The notes below the pieces were generated by a model, which saw only the letters and a list, made by a program, of their open reading frames with translations, was not told the DNA's origin and ran no database searches. Below are positions 42,532 through 53,117 of a stretch of DNA of 64,000 nucleotides, piece after piece. The translations under genes were made by a program, and so were the position numbers. Location: positions 62,001 to 126,000 of the forward strand of contig NZ_MYFO02000010.1 of the NCBI RefSeq assembly GCF_004514475.2, written 5' to 3'. Positions within the stretch are counted from its first letter, which is position 1, and each line of letters starts with the position of its first letter. This stretch comes from Paenibacillus athensensis (lineage in GTDB: Bacteria > Bacillota > Bacilli > Paenibacillales > NBRC-103111).

Positions 42532-43515
42532 ATGAGTCGCTATGCGTGGAAAGAACGGACGTGGGACGGAGCGCCGACGCTGGTGTTGATCGACCGCGAC
42601 GCGGAGATCGAGGTGGAGATTGTACCGTCGGTTGGATTTAACCTGTTTCGTTATGAGGTACAGGGCGAGCCCTATATTGCTGCTCCGTCGACGCTTGCCG
42701 AGCTGCGCGCGGCTACGTCGCGCTACGGTGTGCCGATCTTGTGCCCGCCGGGTCGGGTCCGAAACGGCAGCTATACCTTCGAGGGCCGCGAGTATCGGCT
42801 GCCGATCAACCGCGAGCCCGACCACGCGCACGGCCAGCTGCGCGATCAGGCCTGGCACCTGGTGGAGCGCGGTGCCAACGAGACGGACGGCGCATATGCG
42901 ATGGCCGTCCTCAAGCCGGCGCAGGTGCCGGACGTGCGGCCGTATTGGCCGCACCACACCGAGCTGCGCCTGATTTACCGCGTGCGCAACGGGGAGCTGC
43001 TGCTGGAAGGCAGCATCCACAACCGCAGCGCGGAGACGATGCCGCTTGCGCTCGGCTTTCATCCCTACTTTGCCGTAGGGAAGGAGGAGGCCGCCCGCAC
43101 GCGGGTGGTGTTGCCGGCGGCCCGGGAGTGGCCGCTCGGCCCGGACGGCTTCGCGGCGGGACCGCCGCAGCCGTCGGCGCTGAGCGACGCCCTGCGCAGC
43201 GGCGTCGCCGTGACCGAGCTGCCGGCGTATCCGGGCGGCTCGCAGATGTTCAGCCTCGCGCCGGAAGGCGGCGTGGGCGAAGTCCGCTATGGCGCGCGCG
43301 GGACGAGGCTGGTGTTTGCTTTCGGGGATCGATTCCCGATCCACGTGCTGTTTACGGCGCCGTGGACGGGCGCGGTGTCGCTGGAGCCGTACACGGCGAT
43401 CATGAACGCGTTCAATGAGCCGTGGCCGGCCGAGATGACCGGCGCGCAAGGGCTGAAGGCGGGCGAGACGTTCCGCTTCGGCTGGTCGCTGCGCGTCGAG
43501 CCGTGGAGCGAATAG
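42532..43515 (+). CDS. Aldose 1-epimerase family protein
   Basis: 327 aa, GalM-like beta-sandwich: VPSVGFNLFRYEVQG, GVPILCPPGRVRNGSYTFEGREYRLPIN, catalytic His candidates in HAHGQLRDQAW and LGFHPYFAV, and the Glu in AVSLEPYTAIMNAFN. It interconverts sugar anomers. 26 nt after the CPBP gene; no sugar catabolic genes adjoin it. Confidence 0.9.
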   Translation: MSRYAWKERTWDGAPTLVLIDRDAEIEVEIVPSVGFNLFRYEVQGEPYIAAPSTLAELRAATSRYGVPILCPPGRVRNGSYTFEGREYRLPINREPDHAHGQLRDQAWHLVERGANETDGAYAMAVLKPAQVPDVRPYWPHHTELRLIYRVRNGELLLEGSIHNRSAETMPLALGFHPYFAVGKEEAARTRVVLPAAREWPLGPDGFAAGPPQPSALSDALRSGVAVTELPAYPGGSQMFSLAPEGGVGEVRYGARGTRLVFAFGDRFPIHVLFTAPWTGAVSLEPYTAIMNAFNEPWPAEMTGAQGLKAGETFRFGWSLRVEPWSE

Positions 43516-43766
43516 GTCGCATACGCCTTGAGGCCTGAGGCTTGCCGGTTGCGAAGCGGTTCGCGCTGCGTTCTGTGAGTAGCGGCGTTAATTGCACTGA
43601 ATCTGCCGTCAATAGGCCCTGTAGCCGCCGTCAATAGACCCCGAAGCCGCTGGAGCCGGAGCCGCCCTCCACACGCCCTGTAGCAGCGAACCTGCCGATC
43701 CAGGCCGCCCTCCACGCGCCCGGATGCAGCAAACCTGCCGGGCGGCGGAGCACCCTGATCGGCCGG
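43516..43766. other. GC-rich intergenic stretch without a gene
   Basis: The gap between the converging galM-like and ymaF genes holds imperfect short repeats (CCGTCAATAG twice, CCGCCCTCCAC twice) and no ORF with a ribosome binding site. Nothing functional could be assigned. Confidence 0.5.
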
Positions 43767-44168
43767 CTACGGCCAGGTATCCATGCCAAGCGGCAGGCTT
43801 GTCGCGCCGTTATAGGTATGATGATGCAGCTCGCGAATCAGCCCTTCCGTTTGCGCGGAGCGGACGAGCGCTTTGCCGCGCGAGGTGTTATAGGCATTCA
43901 CCTGCACAAGTCCTTGCGCCAGATGGTAGTGACTGCCGTCGGGCAGCGGAATGGCCGGCCCGGTCGTTCCGGCATAGCTGTGATAATGTCCGTAGCGGAT
44001 CGCTGTAATGCCCTGATATTCATGGACATGCCCGTCATAGGCCGTGCCGTTGACGCTGAACGTATACGCCCGCATCAAATGATGATGGCCCAGACAGTCG
44101 CCGGTAATGACTTTCAAAAAATGCGCGTGCGCCGGCGGCACGTCGCTATACGGCTGACAAAACGCCAT
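43767..44168 (-). CDS. ymaF: YmaF family His-rich protein
   Basis: 133 aa with repeated His pairs: PPAHAHFLKVITGDCLGHHH, YDGHVHEYQG, RYGHYHSYAGTTG, PDGSHYHLAQG, ELHHHTYNG. This matches YmaF-like proteins, possibly metal-binding, function unknown. ATG at 44168; GGGGG 7 nt upstream is inside the 3' arm of the hairpin at 44171-44217, so its ribosome binding site may be sequestered. Confidence 0.85.
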   Translation of the reverse strand: MAFCQPYSDVPPAHAHFLKVITGDCLGHHHLMRAYTFSVNGTAYDGHVHEYQGITAIRYGHYHSYAGTTGPAIPLPDGSHYHLAQGLVQVNAYNTSRGKALVRSAQTEGLIRELHHHTYNGATSLPLGMDTWP

Positions 44169-44170
44169 AA

Positions 44171-44217
44171 AGAAGCCCCCTTGCGGCAGGATGATTCATC
44201 CTATGCGCCAGGGGGCT
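44171..44217 (-). terminator. Hairpin between ltaS-like gene and ymaF, overlapping the ymaF ribosome binding site
   Basis: On the minus strand AAAGCCCCC..GGATG..CATCC..GGGGGCTTCTTT forms a long stem with internal loops. It follows the stop at 44251 and has a weak T-run, so it can terminate the upstream gene. Its GGGGG arm is also the only ribosome binding site for ymaF. Confidence 0.65.
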
Positions 44218-44250
44218 TTGTTTACGACAGCGAGCCAAGCAACGGAGCGG

Positions 44251-46326
44251 CTATGGAACGGTCACGACATTCGATTGTCCGATTTGCATCTGCTTGTCAT
44301 CGAGAATGCGCACTTCGATCCGATGCCCCTGCCCGCCGCCGACAGGGAAGCCGCCCTCCGGCAGCTTGCCGTATAGCGTGTCCGTGCCGTTAAAGGACGT
44401 TTTGAGCGGCTGGCCGTCCAGATAGATGGTGCAGGAGTAGAACAAGCGGCTGCCCTTGACGCGCACCTCGTCTTCGCCCAGCTCCGCGCTCGCGATCACC
44501 GGATCGCCGTAGCCGAGCGTAAAGTTCGGCTGGACAATCGAATATTTGTAGCCCTTGGCCGAATAGCCGAATCGGCTGCCGAACAGGTTGTCGTATTCCA
44601 GCTTGGCGTAGTCGGCGACATCCTGCTTGGCGATTCCGTAGGCGGGCCAATCCTTTTGCGGCGGAAGAATTGGCGTTTTTTGCATTTGCGCATACAGGAA
44701 ATCGGTGTAATAGCTGCCCGACTTGCCAGCCATGCTCAGCACGTAAGGTCCGAGAAACGACGGACTCAGATGCAGTCCCGGCTTCTCCGCCTCCTTGGGC
44801 AGAAAGTTGTTCCAAATAACAAACGGCGTATCATGCACCTTGGTCAGCAGCTGCGGATCGTCGCCGACGACATACCCCGCATCGCGGTACACCTTGTAAT
44901 CGTCCTCCAGGAACGGCAGATGATCGCCAAAAAACAGCAGAATCGTCGGCTCGTTTTGCTTTTCGTAATACTCGACCAGCGTTTGCAGGCACTTGTCGGC
45001 GTCGGAAATGCCTTGGGCGTAGGTCGCCAGCAGTCCTTTCGATTCAGCGGTAATCGGTCCGCTGACCTCGATCGTATTTTTCGCAAATTTGCCCGGCCAG
45101 TAAGGCTGATGATTTTCCATCGTATTGGCAAAAACAAAATCCGGACCGGCGGTGCCTTCCGTCGTCTCGATAATTTTGCGCGCCACGGCGCGGTCGGCGT
45201 AGTTCGGCCCCTCAAAATCGTTCGGGAAAAACTCGCTGCTGATAAACCGCGAAAAGCCCATATGCTTATACACCTTGCGGCTGTCGAAAAACCAGCTGAA
45301 AAACGGATTGATCGCAGTCGCCGTGTAGCCCTGCCGGGTCATGATGCTGGCAAGCGAATCGACGCCATGATTCATATATTCAATGTAAGCGAGCGAGCCT
45401 GGAGGCAAAAAGCGCATCGAGTTGCCGGTCAGCACCTCGAATTCGACGTTGGCGGTACTGCCGCCGAACTCCGGCGAGAGCATTTTGCCGCTGGTATACG
45501 TCTGTTGCAGGCTGTGCAAAAACGGGATCGGGTCACGGCTGAAGCTGACGTTCTTCATCACGGTCGGGTCCCAGAACGATTCGCTGAGCATGACGATAAT
45601 GTTCGGATTTTGCGCATTCGCGGCCGGACGCTCCTGGATTGTGTCCAAAATCCGGTTGATCGCCTGGCGATTGTAGCCGGACGGCTTGTCGACGTTCAGG
45701 TAATGCGTCAGCATCGTCGAAGAGAGCACGAAGCCGTCGGCGTCGTAAGTGAGCGTATGGTCCCACGGAACCGTGTAAATACCGTACATATCCTGAAAAG
45801 GAATCGGCTTGTTCGACTGCACGCTGACCAGCAGCACAAGCGCCGCGACGGCGTAGATCGCGCGTTCGATCCAGCGAAAGCGCGGGGTGCGGCGGCCGGC
45901 GAGCGCACCGTGGAGCAGCAGCGCCAGCAGCAGGACAAACAGCGCGATATAGGCGGCGATCCGCCACGACAGGAAGGCGCCGACGAAATTGCGATACTCC
46001 ATGATTTCGTTGTGAAACACAAGGTCCCACGGGTAATACGGAGCGCCAAGCGCGGTCAGCTTGCTGCCGCTGAAGATCGCCAGCGGAATTGTCGCTGCGC
46101 TGAGCAGCCACAGCGACAAGCGGCTGCGGCCGGTGACGGCGATCAGCAGCAAATACAGCGCGCCGATCACGAAATAGCCCAGCAGAAAGGCCAGCGGATG
46201 GGCGGTCAGCCAAGCGGTGAATTCCTGCGCATTGCGGCGGCTGAGCAGCTCCAGCAGCACGGTCAGCGCCAGCGGCAGGATGTACAGCAGCAGGCGGGAA
46301 GGAATGCTTTTCAAAAAAGTTCGCAT
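44251..46326 (-). CDS. LTA synthase family membrane protein (sulfatase fold), copy 2
   Basis: 691 aa, collinear with the gene at 32456-34576 and clearly a paralogue: N-terminal membrane segments, NIIVMLSESFWDPTV, FGGSTANVEFEVLTG with nucleophile Thr291, FFGDHLPFLEDDY, and a C-terminal beta-type extension. Probably makes or modifies a glycerol-phosphate polymer outside the cell. Two copies 10 kb apart suggest duplication with different timing or substrate. Confidence 0.9.
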   Translation of the reverse strand: MRTFLKSIPSRLLLYILPLALTVLLELLSRRNAQEFTAWLTAHPLAFLLGYFVIGALYLLLIAVTGRSRLSLWLLSAATIPLAIFSGSKLTALGAPYYPWDLVFHNEIMEYRNFVGAFLSWRIAAYIALFVLLLALLLHGALAGRRTPRFRWIERAIYAVAALVLLVSVQSNKPIPFQDMYGIYTVPWDHTLTYDADGFVLSSTMLTHYLNVDKPSGYNRQAINRILDTIQERPAANAQNPNIIVMLSESFWDPTVMKNVSFSRDPIPFLHSLQQTYTSGKMLSPEFGGSTANVEFEVLTGNSMRFLPPGSLAYIEYMNHGVDSLASIMTRQGYTATAINPFFSWFFDSRKVYKHMGFSRFISSEFFPNDFEGPNYADRAVARKIIETTEGTAGPDFVFANTMENHQPYWPGKFAKNTIEVSGPITAESKGLLATYAQGISDADKCLQTLVEYYEKQNEPTILLFFGDHLPFLEDDYKVYRDAGYVVGDDPQLLTKVHDTPFVIWNNFLPKEAEKPGLHLSPSFLGPYVLSMAGKSGSYYTDFLYAQMQKTPILPPQKDWPAYGIAKQDVADYAKLEYDNLFGSRFGYSAKGYKYSIVQPNFTLGYGDPVIASAELGEDEVRVKGSRLFYSCTIYLDGQPLKTSFNGTDTLYGKLPEGGFPVGGGQGHRIEVRILDDKQMQIGQSNVVTVP

Positions 46327-46453
46327 GGATCAAGGCTCCTGTTCCGAATCAATTGAGCCTATTATAGCACAGTTGGTTATATTTGTTTTTTCCTTTCATG
46401 CCCGGCAAGCGGCTGTGATACAATGCCAAGGAGACGAAAAGGAGGTGGAGTCG

Positions 46454-47845
46454 ATGCAGGCAAGCGCAGCTTCAACTGCAGCAGCTCCCGAGCAGTCGCT
46501 CGATACGAGGAAAACGGTGCCGTGGATCATTTACCTGATCTTTTTCGGCGTCTTGAACGAAACGGTATTTAATGTATCAACCCCGGAAATCGCCAAACAA
46601 TATGCGATCAGCTCCACAGGCGTCGGCTGGGTGCTGACGACGTTTATTATTTTTTTCGGCATCGGCTCGGTGATTTATGGCAAGTTATCCGATCTGTTCA
46701 GTTTGAAAAAGCTGATTGTGACCGGCATCGTGATTTATAACGCCGGTTCTTTGATCGGCTTTGCGCTGCAGATGTGGTACCCGACGGTGATTGTCGGCCG
46801 GGCGGTGCAGGGAGCGGGCGCTTCGGCGATTCCCGCTTTGATTATGGTCGTGGTGGCGCGGTATTTCTCGCCCGCGGACCGCGGCAAGGTGTTCGGGCTG
46901 TTGACCTCGACCATTGCGTTTGCAGTGGGCGTCGGTCCGGTGCTCGGCGGTTTTATTTCGCAGACATTTCATTGGACGTATTTGTTTTTGATTCCGTTGT
47001 TTACGCTGATTTCGATTCCGTTTTTCCGGCAAATATTGCCGGACGATCCGGGCAAGGCGGGCAAAATCGATTTGCCGGGCGCGGTGATGCTGGCGCTGGG
47101 CGTCGCCGGAGTCGTGCTGTTCCTGTCGTTTCCGACGTGGTATTATGCGACGGTTGGTCTTGGCATGCTGGCGCTGTTTGTCTGGCGTATTCGCCGGGTT
47201 AGCGATCCGTTCATCGAGCCGCGGCTGTTCGCGAATAGGCTGCTGCGCAGCGGCCTGGTCATCGGCTTTATTTTGTTTTGCGCCGTGATGGGCATTATGT
47301 TTGCGGTACCGCTGATGTTGTCCGGCGTGAACGGGCTGGCGACCGGACAAATCGGCCTTGTGCTGTTCCCCGGCGCGATCAGCGCGGTGGTGTTTGGCAC
47401 CATTGGCGGCAATCTCGCCGACCGCAAGGGCAACAACTTCGTCGTCTACGTCGGTCTGGCGCTGCTGACCGTCAGCCTCGTGACGATGGCGATGCTGCTC
47501 GGACGCTCGCAGTGGTGGATTGCCGCGGCGATGCTGCCGACCTACGTTGGCTTCTCGTTTATCCAGACGGCGCTGGCCAATCGCGTCTCGCTTACGCTAG
47601 AGATACATGAAACCGGGGTTGGCATGGGGCTGTTCAACCTGATCAGCTTCATCTCCGGTGCAGTTGGCACGGCGCTGGTCGCCAAGCTGCTCGACAGCGG
47701 CGCGCTGGTATTTGCGTTTAATCCGCTGGTTCCGGCAGGAGCGGCCATCCCTTACAGCAATATGCTGCTCGTTTTTGCGCTCGGCGTTGTCGTGAGCGGC
47801 GGACTGTATTACCGCAGCTTCGGTGGCGTGAAGCGGGCGAGGTAG
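46454..47845 (+). CDS. MFS drug efflux transporter, TetL-like (14-TMS)
   Basis: 463 aa. Early helix VLNETVFNVSTPEIAKQYAI, motif A-like GKLSDLFSLKKL, motif C GPVLGGFISQTFHWTYLFLIP. Overall similarity is to the 14-helix DHA2 group including Tet(L)/Tet(K). Drug:H+ antiport is the expected activity; substrate unproven. ATG at 46454 follows AAAAGGAGGTG at ideal spacing. Divergent from the ltaS-like gene. Confidence 0.88.
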   Translation: MQASAASTAAAPEQSLDTRKTVPWIIYLIFFGVLNETVFNVSTPEIAKQYAISSTGVGWVLTTFIIFFGIGSVIYGKLSDLFSLKKLIVTGIVIYNAGSLIGFALQMWYPTVIVGRAVQGAGASAIPALIMVVVARYFSPADRGKVFGLLTSTIAFAVGVGPVLGGFISQTFHWTYLFLIPLFTLISIPFFRQILPDDPGKAGKIDLPGAVMLALGVAGVVLFLSFPTWYYATVGLGMLALFVWRIRRVSDPFIEPRLFANRLLRSGLVIGFILFCAVMGIMFAVPLMLSGVNGLATGQIGLVLFPGAISAVVFGTIGGNLADRKGNNFVVYVGLALLTVSLVTMAMLLGRSQWWIAAAMLPTYVGFSFIQTALANRVSLTLEIHETGVGMGLFNLISFISGAVGTALVAKLLDSGALVFAFNPLVPAGAAIPYSNMLLVFALGVVVSGGLYYRSFGGVKRAR

Positions 47846-47924
47846 GTCGAGCGGGGCAAGGGGCGTACTTCGGTTACGCTCTGCAAGCGGTATAGAGGGA
47901 TCAAGCTCAAAAGGTATGCATACA

Positions 47925-47966
47925 AAAGCCCTGCGACTCGCCATTATGTGGCCTTCGCAGGGCTTT
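47925..47966 (+). terminator. Hairpin after the MFS gene
   Basis: AAAGCCCTGCGA pairs with TCGCAGGGCTTT, a near-perfect 12-bp stem. T-tract is short on both strands; it can serve the convergent genes. Confidence 0.65.
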
Positions 47967-48007
47967 GAAGCTAAAGGGGCATAATGGGGTAGTCCCGTTC
48001 AAGAAAG

Positions 48008-48640
48008 CTAAGCTTCCTGCTGCACGATATAATCAAGTGCCCGCAGCCACGCTTCCTTAGGCTGTGCGCCGTGCAGGCTGAATTTGCCGTTAATGATGAA
48101 GAACGGCACGCCGCTGATGCGCGCTTCCCGCGCCAGCTGCAAATCGGCCTCTACCTGCGCCATGCCTTCACCCGCCGCCATTCGCGTTGCTAGCGGCTCG
48201 CGCTCCATGCCGCAAGCTTCGGCAATGTCCAGCAGCGTCGCCAGCGCGCCGATATCGCGGCCCTCCTCGAAGTGAGCGGTATACACGGCGGTCGTCACAG
48301 CCGATTGCAGCTCGGGCGGCGTCAGCGCCAGCAGCTGGTGCGAGCGTTGTGTATTCGGCGAGCGCGTCACGCGCCCGAAGTCGAACGTGAGACCGGCTGC
48401 AGCTCCCGCTTCGGCGACTTGCGCGAACATCGCTTCAAGCTGGATGGCGTTATGGCCGAATTTGTCCATCAGTGATTCGCGAAACGGCCGGCCCTCCTCC
48501 GGCGTACCCGGATCGAGCAAAAAAGCGCGGCTGCGCAGTGTGACGGGTTCACCGCTCCACGACGCGAGCGCATCCTCCAGCTGTTTTTTGCCAATGCGGC
48601 ACCAAGGACAGATCGTATCCTGAAAAACTTCAATTATCAT
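48008..48640 (-). CDS. DsbA family oxidoreductase (FrnE-like)
   Basis: 210 aa thioredoxin-like protein with CPWC at residues 11-14 and the FrnE-type cis-Pro region SGVPFFIINGKFSLHGAQPKE. Cytoplasmic (no signal peptide). Members act as disulfide oxidoreductases or isomerases; some are linked to polyketide biosynthesis or stress. ATG 48640 follows GAGAGGAG. Confidence 0.9.
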   Translation of the reverse strand: MIIEVFQDTICPWCRIGKKQLEDALASWSGEPVTLRSRAFLLDPGTPEEGRPFRESLMDKFGHNAIQLEAMFAQVAEAGAAAGLTFDFGRVTRSPNTQRSHQLLALTPPELQSAVTTAVYTAHFEEGRDIGALATLLDIAEACGMEREPLATRMAAGEGMAQVEADLQLAREARISGVPFFIINGKFSLHGAQPKEAWLRALDYIVQQEA

Positions 48641-48802
48641 GCCAAGTTGCTCCTCTCTTTTCAAGCCGGGGTATAGACGGCTTTCTTGCTTTCATTATAA
48701 CCGATTGCCTCCGGCGTTTCGCGGGGACACTTTACTTTCAATGAAACTATCACGTATAGTTAATAGATAACGGTTCAGCAATGGTTGCAACAGGAGGCAG
48801 TT

Positions 48803-49615
48803 ATGAAAGAGCAGTATTTGTACATTTGCTCCGATTCGATCGGAGACACGGCGGAAGCGGTGGCGCGAGCCACGATTCGCCAGTTCAACGCGGATCAGGT
48901 CAAAATTCAGCGTTACGGATATTTGCGCAAGGAAGAGGAGATCCGCAGCATCGTGGAAAAAGCCGCGATTGTTGGCGGTTTTATTGCTTATACGCTCGTG
49001 CAGCGGGATTTGCGTGAGGCGATGAAGGCCGAGGCGCTGCGCTGCGGCGTGCGGGCCGTCGATATTATGGGACCCATGCTGGAGGCGTTCATGGACACCT
49101 ACGGCGATGCGCCCAAAAGCCAGCCCGGTCTGCTTCACGAGATGGACGCCGACTATTACCGCCGCGTCGCGGCGATTGAATTTGCCGTCAAATACGACGA
49201 CGGGCGCGATCCGCGGGGCTTGCTGCAGGCCGAGGTCGTGCTGATCGGCGTGTCGCGCACCTCGAAGACGCCGCTGAGCATCTTTTTGGCGCACAAAGGC
49301 ATCAAGGTGGCGAATTTGCCGTTGATGCCTGAGGTCAAGCTGCCGGCCGAGCTGTTCAAAATCCCCGGTCAACGCATCGTTGGCCTGGTGATGGAGGCGC
49401 AGCATATTTTGCGCATCCGTCTGGAGCGGCTGAAAGCCGTCGGCTTGCCGGAGGGCTCGAAATACGCCACGCTGCCGCGCGTCGAAGAGGAGCTGGCCTA
49501 TGCCGAGGCGCTGATGAAACGGCTGAATTGTACCGTGATCGATGTAACGAACAAAGCGATTGAAGAAACGGCCGGTCTGATTGCCGCCCGGCAGCAGGAG
49601 ATGAGCCGCCGTTAG
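48803..49615 (+). CDS. ppsR: Pyruvate phosphate dikinase / PEP synthase regulatory protein (PpsR, YqfL)
   Basis: 270 aa. Opening YLYICSDSIGDTAEAVARA, nucleotide loop VVLIGVSRTSKTPLSIFLA, and YPLMPEV-like ANLPLMPEVKLP are family hallmarks. It is a bifunctional ADP-dependent kinase and Pi-dependent pyrophosphorylase controlling the dikinase. ATG at 48803 follows AGGAGG. The dikinase gene is not in the window. Confidence 0.92.
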   Translation: MKEQYLYICSDSIGDTAEAVARATIRQFNADQVKIQRYGYLRKEEEIRSIVEKAAIVGGFIAYTLVQRDLREAMKAEALRCGVRAVDIMGPMLEAFMDTYGDAPKSQPGLLHEMDADYYRRVAAIEFAVKYDDGRDPRGLLQAEVVLIGVSRTSKTPLSIFLAHKGIKVANLPLMPEVKLPAELFKIPGQRIVGLVMEAQHILRIRLERLKAVGLPEGSKYATLPRVEEELAYAEALMKRLNCTVIDVTNKAIEETAGLIAARQQEMSRR

Positions 49616-49699
49616 GCGGTCCAAGCGCCGGTCGACGATACGCGCGTCGCAATCGTGGCAGGGAGCGGCGCAGAACGCTCCATTCAAGGAGGACTCGCG

Positions 49700-49984
49700 A
49701 TGAGAAAAGCGCTGCAGCAGCCGATCCGCTTTTACCAGAAGTTCATTTCGCCGCTCAAGCCGCCGACGTGCCGCTTTTATCCGACTTGCTCGCATTATGC
49801 GCTTGAAGCGATGGAGACGCACGGCGCGCTGCGCGGCAGCTGGCTGACGGCCAAACGGCTGGTCAAATGCCATCCGTTTCATCCCGGAGGGCTGGACCCG
49901 GTGCCGCCGGCGCAAACCGCGGCCAAAGCTGATGAGAAGGCCGGCGAAGGGACAAGCGGAGAGGGCGGGGGGGCACCGGCTTGA
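49700..49984 (+). CDS. yidD: Membrane protein insertion efficiency factor YidD
   Basis: 94 aa: [29 protein letters not shown] and [14 protein letters not shown] are diagnostic. The last 25 residues are a non-conserved Ala/Glu/Gly tail. YidD helps YidC-mediated membrane insertion. Its stop codon overlaps the -35 of the metG leader promoter. Confidence 0.92.
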   Translation: MRKALQQPIRFYQKFISPLKPPTCRFYPTCSHYALEAMETHGALRGSWLTAKRLVKCHPFHPGGLDPVPPAQTAAKADEKAGEGTSGEGGGAPA

Positions 49985-50010
49985 CAGCGTGGCCCTCTTT
50001 TCGCTATATT
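49981..50010 (+). promoter_or_regulatory. Promoter of the metG T-box leader
   Basis: TTGACA at 49981-49986, 18-nt spacer, TATATT at 50005-50010. The -35 overlaps the yidD stop. Confidence 0.75.
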
Positions 50011-50034
50011 TTCCTTACAAGGTAGATATGTTTG

Positions 50035-50323
50035 ATGTTCGATGAACGGATAAGTACAAGCGGGCGACTATGGACAGAGAGCCGGGGCAGGTGAAAGCCG
50101 GTATAGGAAGAGGCTTGGAAGATGGTCCGGGAGAACAGACCCGCGAGCTGCCCGTCCTTTGGCTTGTGCCCTGCACAGCCGCGGCTGGAGTAAGCCGGTC
50201 TCGCTTCCCAGCGTTAACGGGTCGTCCATGACGAATGAAGCCCCGCTGCTTGAGAGAGCCGGGGGAACCTGGGTGGTACCGCGTGAGTGCAAGCTCTCGT
50301 CCCAAGACGGATGAGGGTTTTTT
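50035..50323 (+). promoter_or_regulatory. T-box riboswitch (Met) upstream of metG
   Basis: The conserved T-box element GGTGGTACCGCG is at 50272-50283, followed by an intrinsic terminator (CTCTCGTCC at 50294-50302 with GGATGAGGG at 50309-50317, then T6). Stem I contains an AGTA element near 50050 and a candidate specifier codon ATG at 50122-50124 followed by a purine, which fits tRNA-Met. Uncharged tRNA-Met would stabilise the antiterminator and turn on metG. Confidence 0.92.
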
Positions 50324-50403
50324 GTGTTTGTTGGCTGCAGGCTGCCGGGACCGGCGCAAGCCGGCGGGCAAGCGATGAGAACGATACGATGCAGGGGGTT
50401 TAG

Positions 50404-52401
<1,998 letters not shown>

Positions 52402-52413
52402 TTGATTTCTCCA

Positions 52414-52455
52414 ATACCCCGGCGGCCGCGTGAAGCGCGGACACGGGGTATTTTT
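52414..52455 (+). terminator. Terminator after metG
   Basis: ATACCCCG pairs with CGGGGTAT followed by T5, with an inner CGCG pairing. Confidence 0.75.
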
Positions 52456-52503
52456 GCGGGCTGCAGGGCAAGCTAAACCCATCACCGAACAGGAGGGATG
52501 GGC

Positions 52504-52935
52504 ATGAAGGCGTGGAAGCAAGCAGCCGCAGCCGGAATCGCAATCAGTTTGCTGACCGGCTGCAGCATGCTCAAAAGCGAAAGCGAGCAAACCGACAGCG
52601 ACGGCAACCAGTCCGCAGGGAAACATAAGGACGTCAAGGCGCAAAGCGCAAACGGCGGCAGCGGCGGCCAGAAGGCGAGCGTCATCGATCAGGAGTTGAA
52701 CAAGCAATTTCAAATATATAAGGAAATTATCGACTACCAGCTTCAGCAAGAGCGGAAGGTGCAGGAGCAGTCCGAGGAGCGTTATAAGCAATTGAAGGAG
52801 CTTAGCGACAAGCCGGCCAAATCCGGCAAAAGCGGCCAAAAGCAGCAGAAAAAAGCATCAACCAATACCGGGTCAGGGGACAACAAGGAGAAGTCGGGCA
52901 ATCAGAGCGACCGCAACATGGGCAGCAACAAATAG
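52504..52935 (+). CDS. Small charged lipoprotein
   Basis: 143 aa. Signal peptide and lipobox SLLTGC (Cys about 19). The mature part is hydrophilic, with a helical Gln/Glu/Lys stretch (QFQIYKEIIDYQLQQERKVQEQ) and a Lys/Ser/Asn-rich tail. No family recognised. Start ATG 52504, 6 nt after AGGAGGG. Confidence 0.75.
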   Translation: MKAWKQAAAAGIAISLLTGCSMLKSESEQTDSDGNQSAGKHKDVKAQSANGGSGGQKASVIDQELNKQFQIYKEIIDYQLQQERKVQEQSEERYKQLKELSDKPAKSGKSGQKQQKKASTNTGSGDNKEKSGNQSDRNMGSNK

Positions 52936-53003
52936 CCGTTAGACAGCAGCGCCGCTGCCTGCCGTACGGTTTTTTATTTTTCCCGGTCCATCCGTTGCGG
53001 ATA

Positions 53004-53059
53004 TTGACAATCTCGGCGAACTGCTCGTATAATCAATTGGTTATTAAAAATAATTACGA
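53004..53059 (+). promoter_or_regulatory. znu promoter with Zur-like operator
   Basis: TTGACA at 53004-53009, 18-nt spacer, TATAAT at 53028-53033. Just downstream, TAAAAAT-A-ATTACGA (53045-53059) matches the Bacillus Zur box TCGTAAT-N-ATTACGA fully in the right half and 4 of 7 in the left. Binding there would repress transcription when zinc is sufficient. Confidence 0.65.
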
Positions 53060-53117
53060 TTTAATAAGCGATAGCCAAGCGGTGTGCGGGTGGTTGCGGA
53101 AGAGAGGAGCGCATCGG

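Noticed and set aside
43516-43766. Short imperfect repeats as a possible second CRISPR or repeat element
   Set aside because: Copies are only about 10 nt, irregularly spaced and imperfect.
46454-47845. Calling the MFS gene a tetracycline resistance determinant
   Set aside because: Similarity to Tet(L) is at family level only; no adjacent tet leader peptide or regulator is visible.
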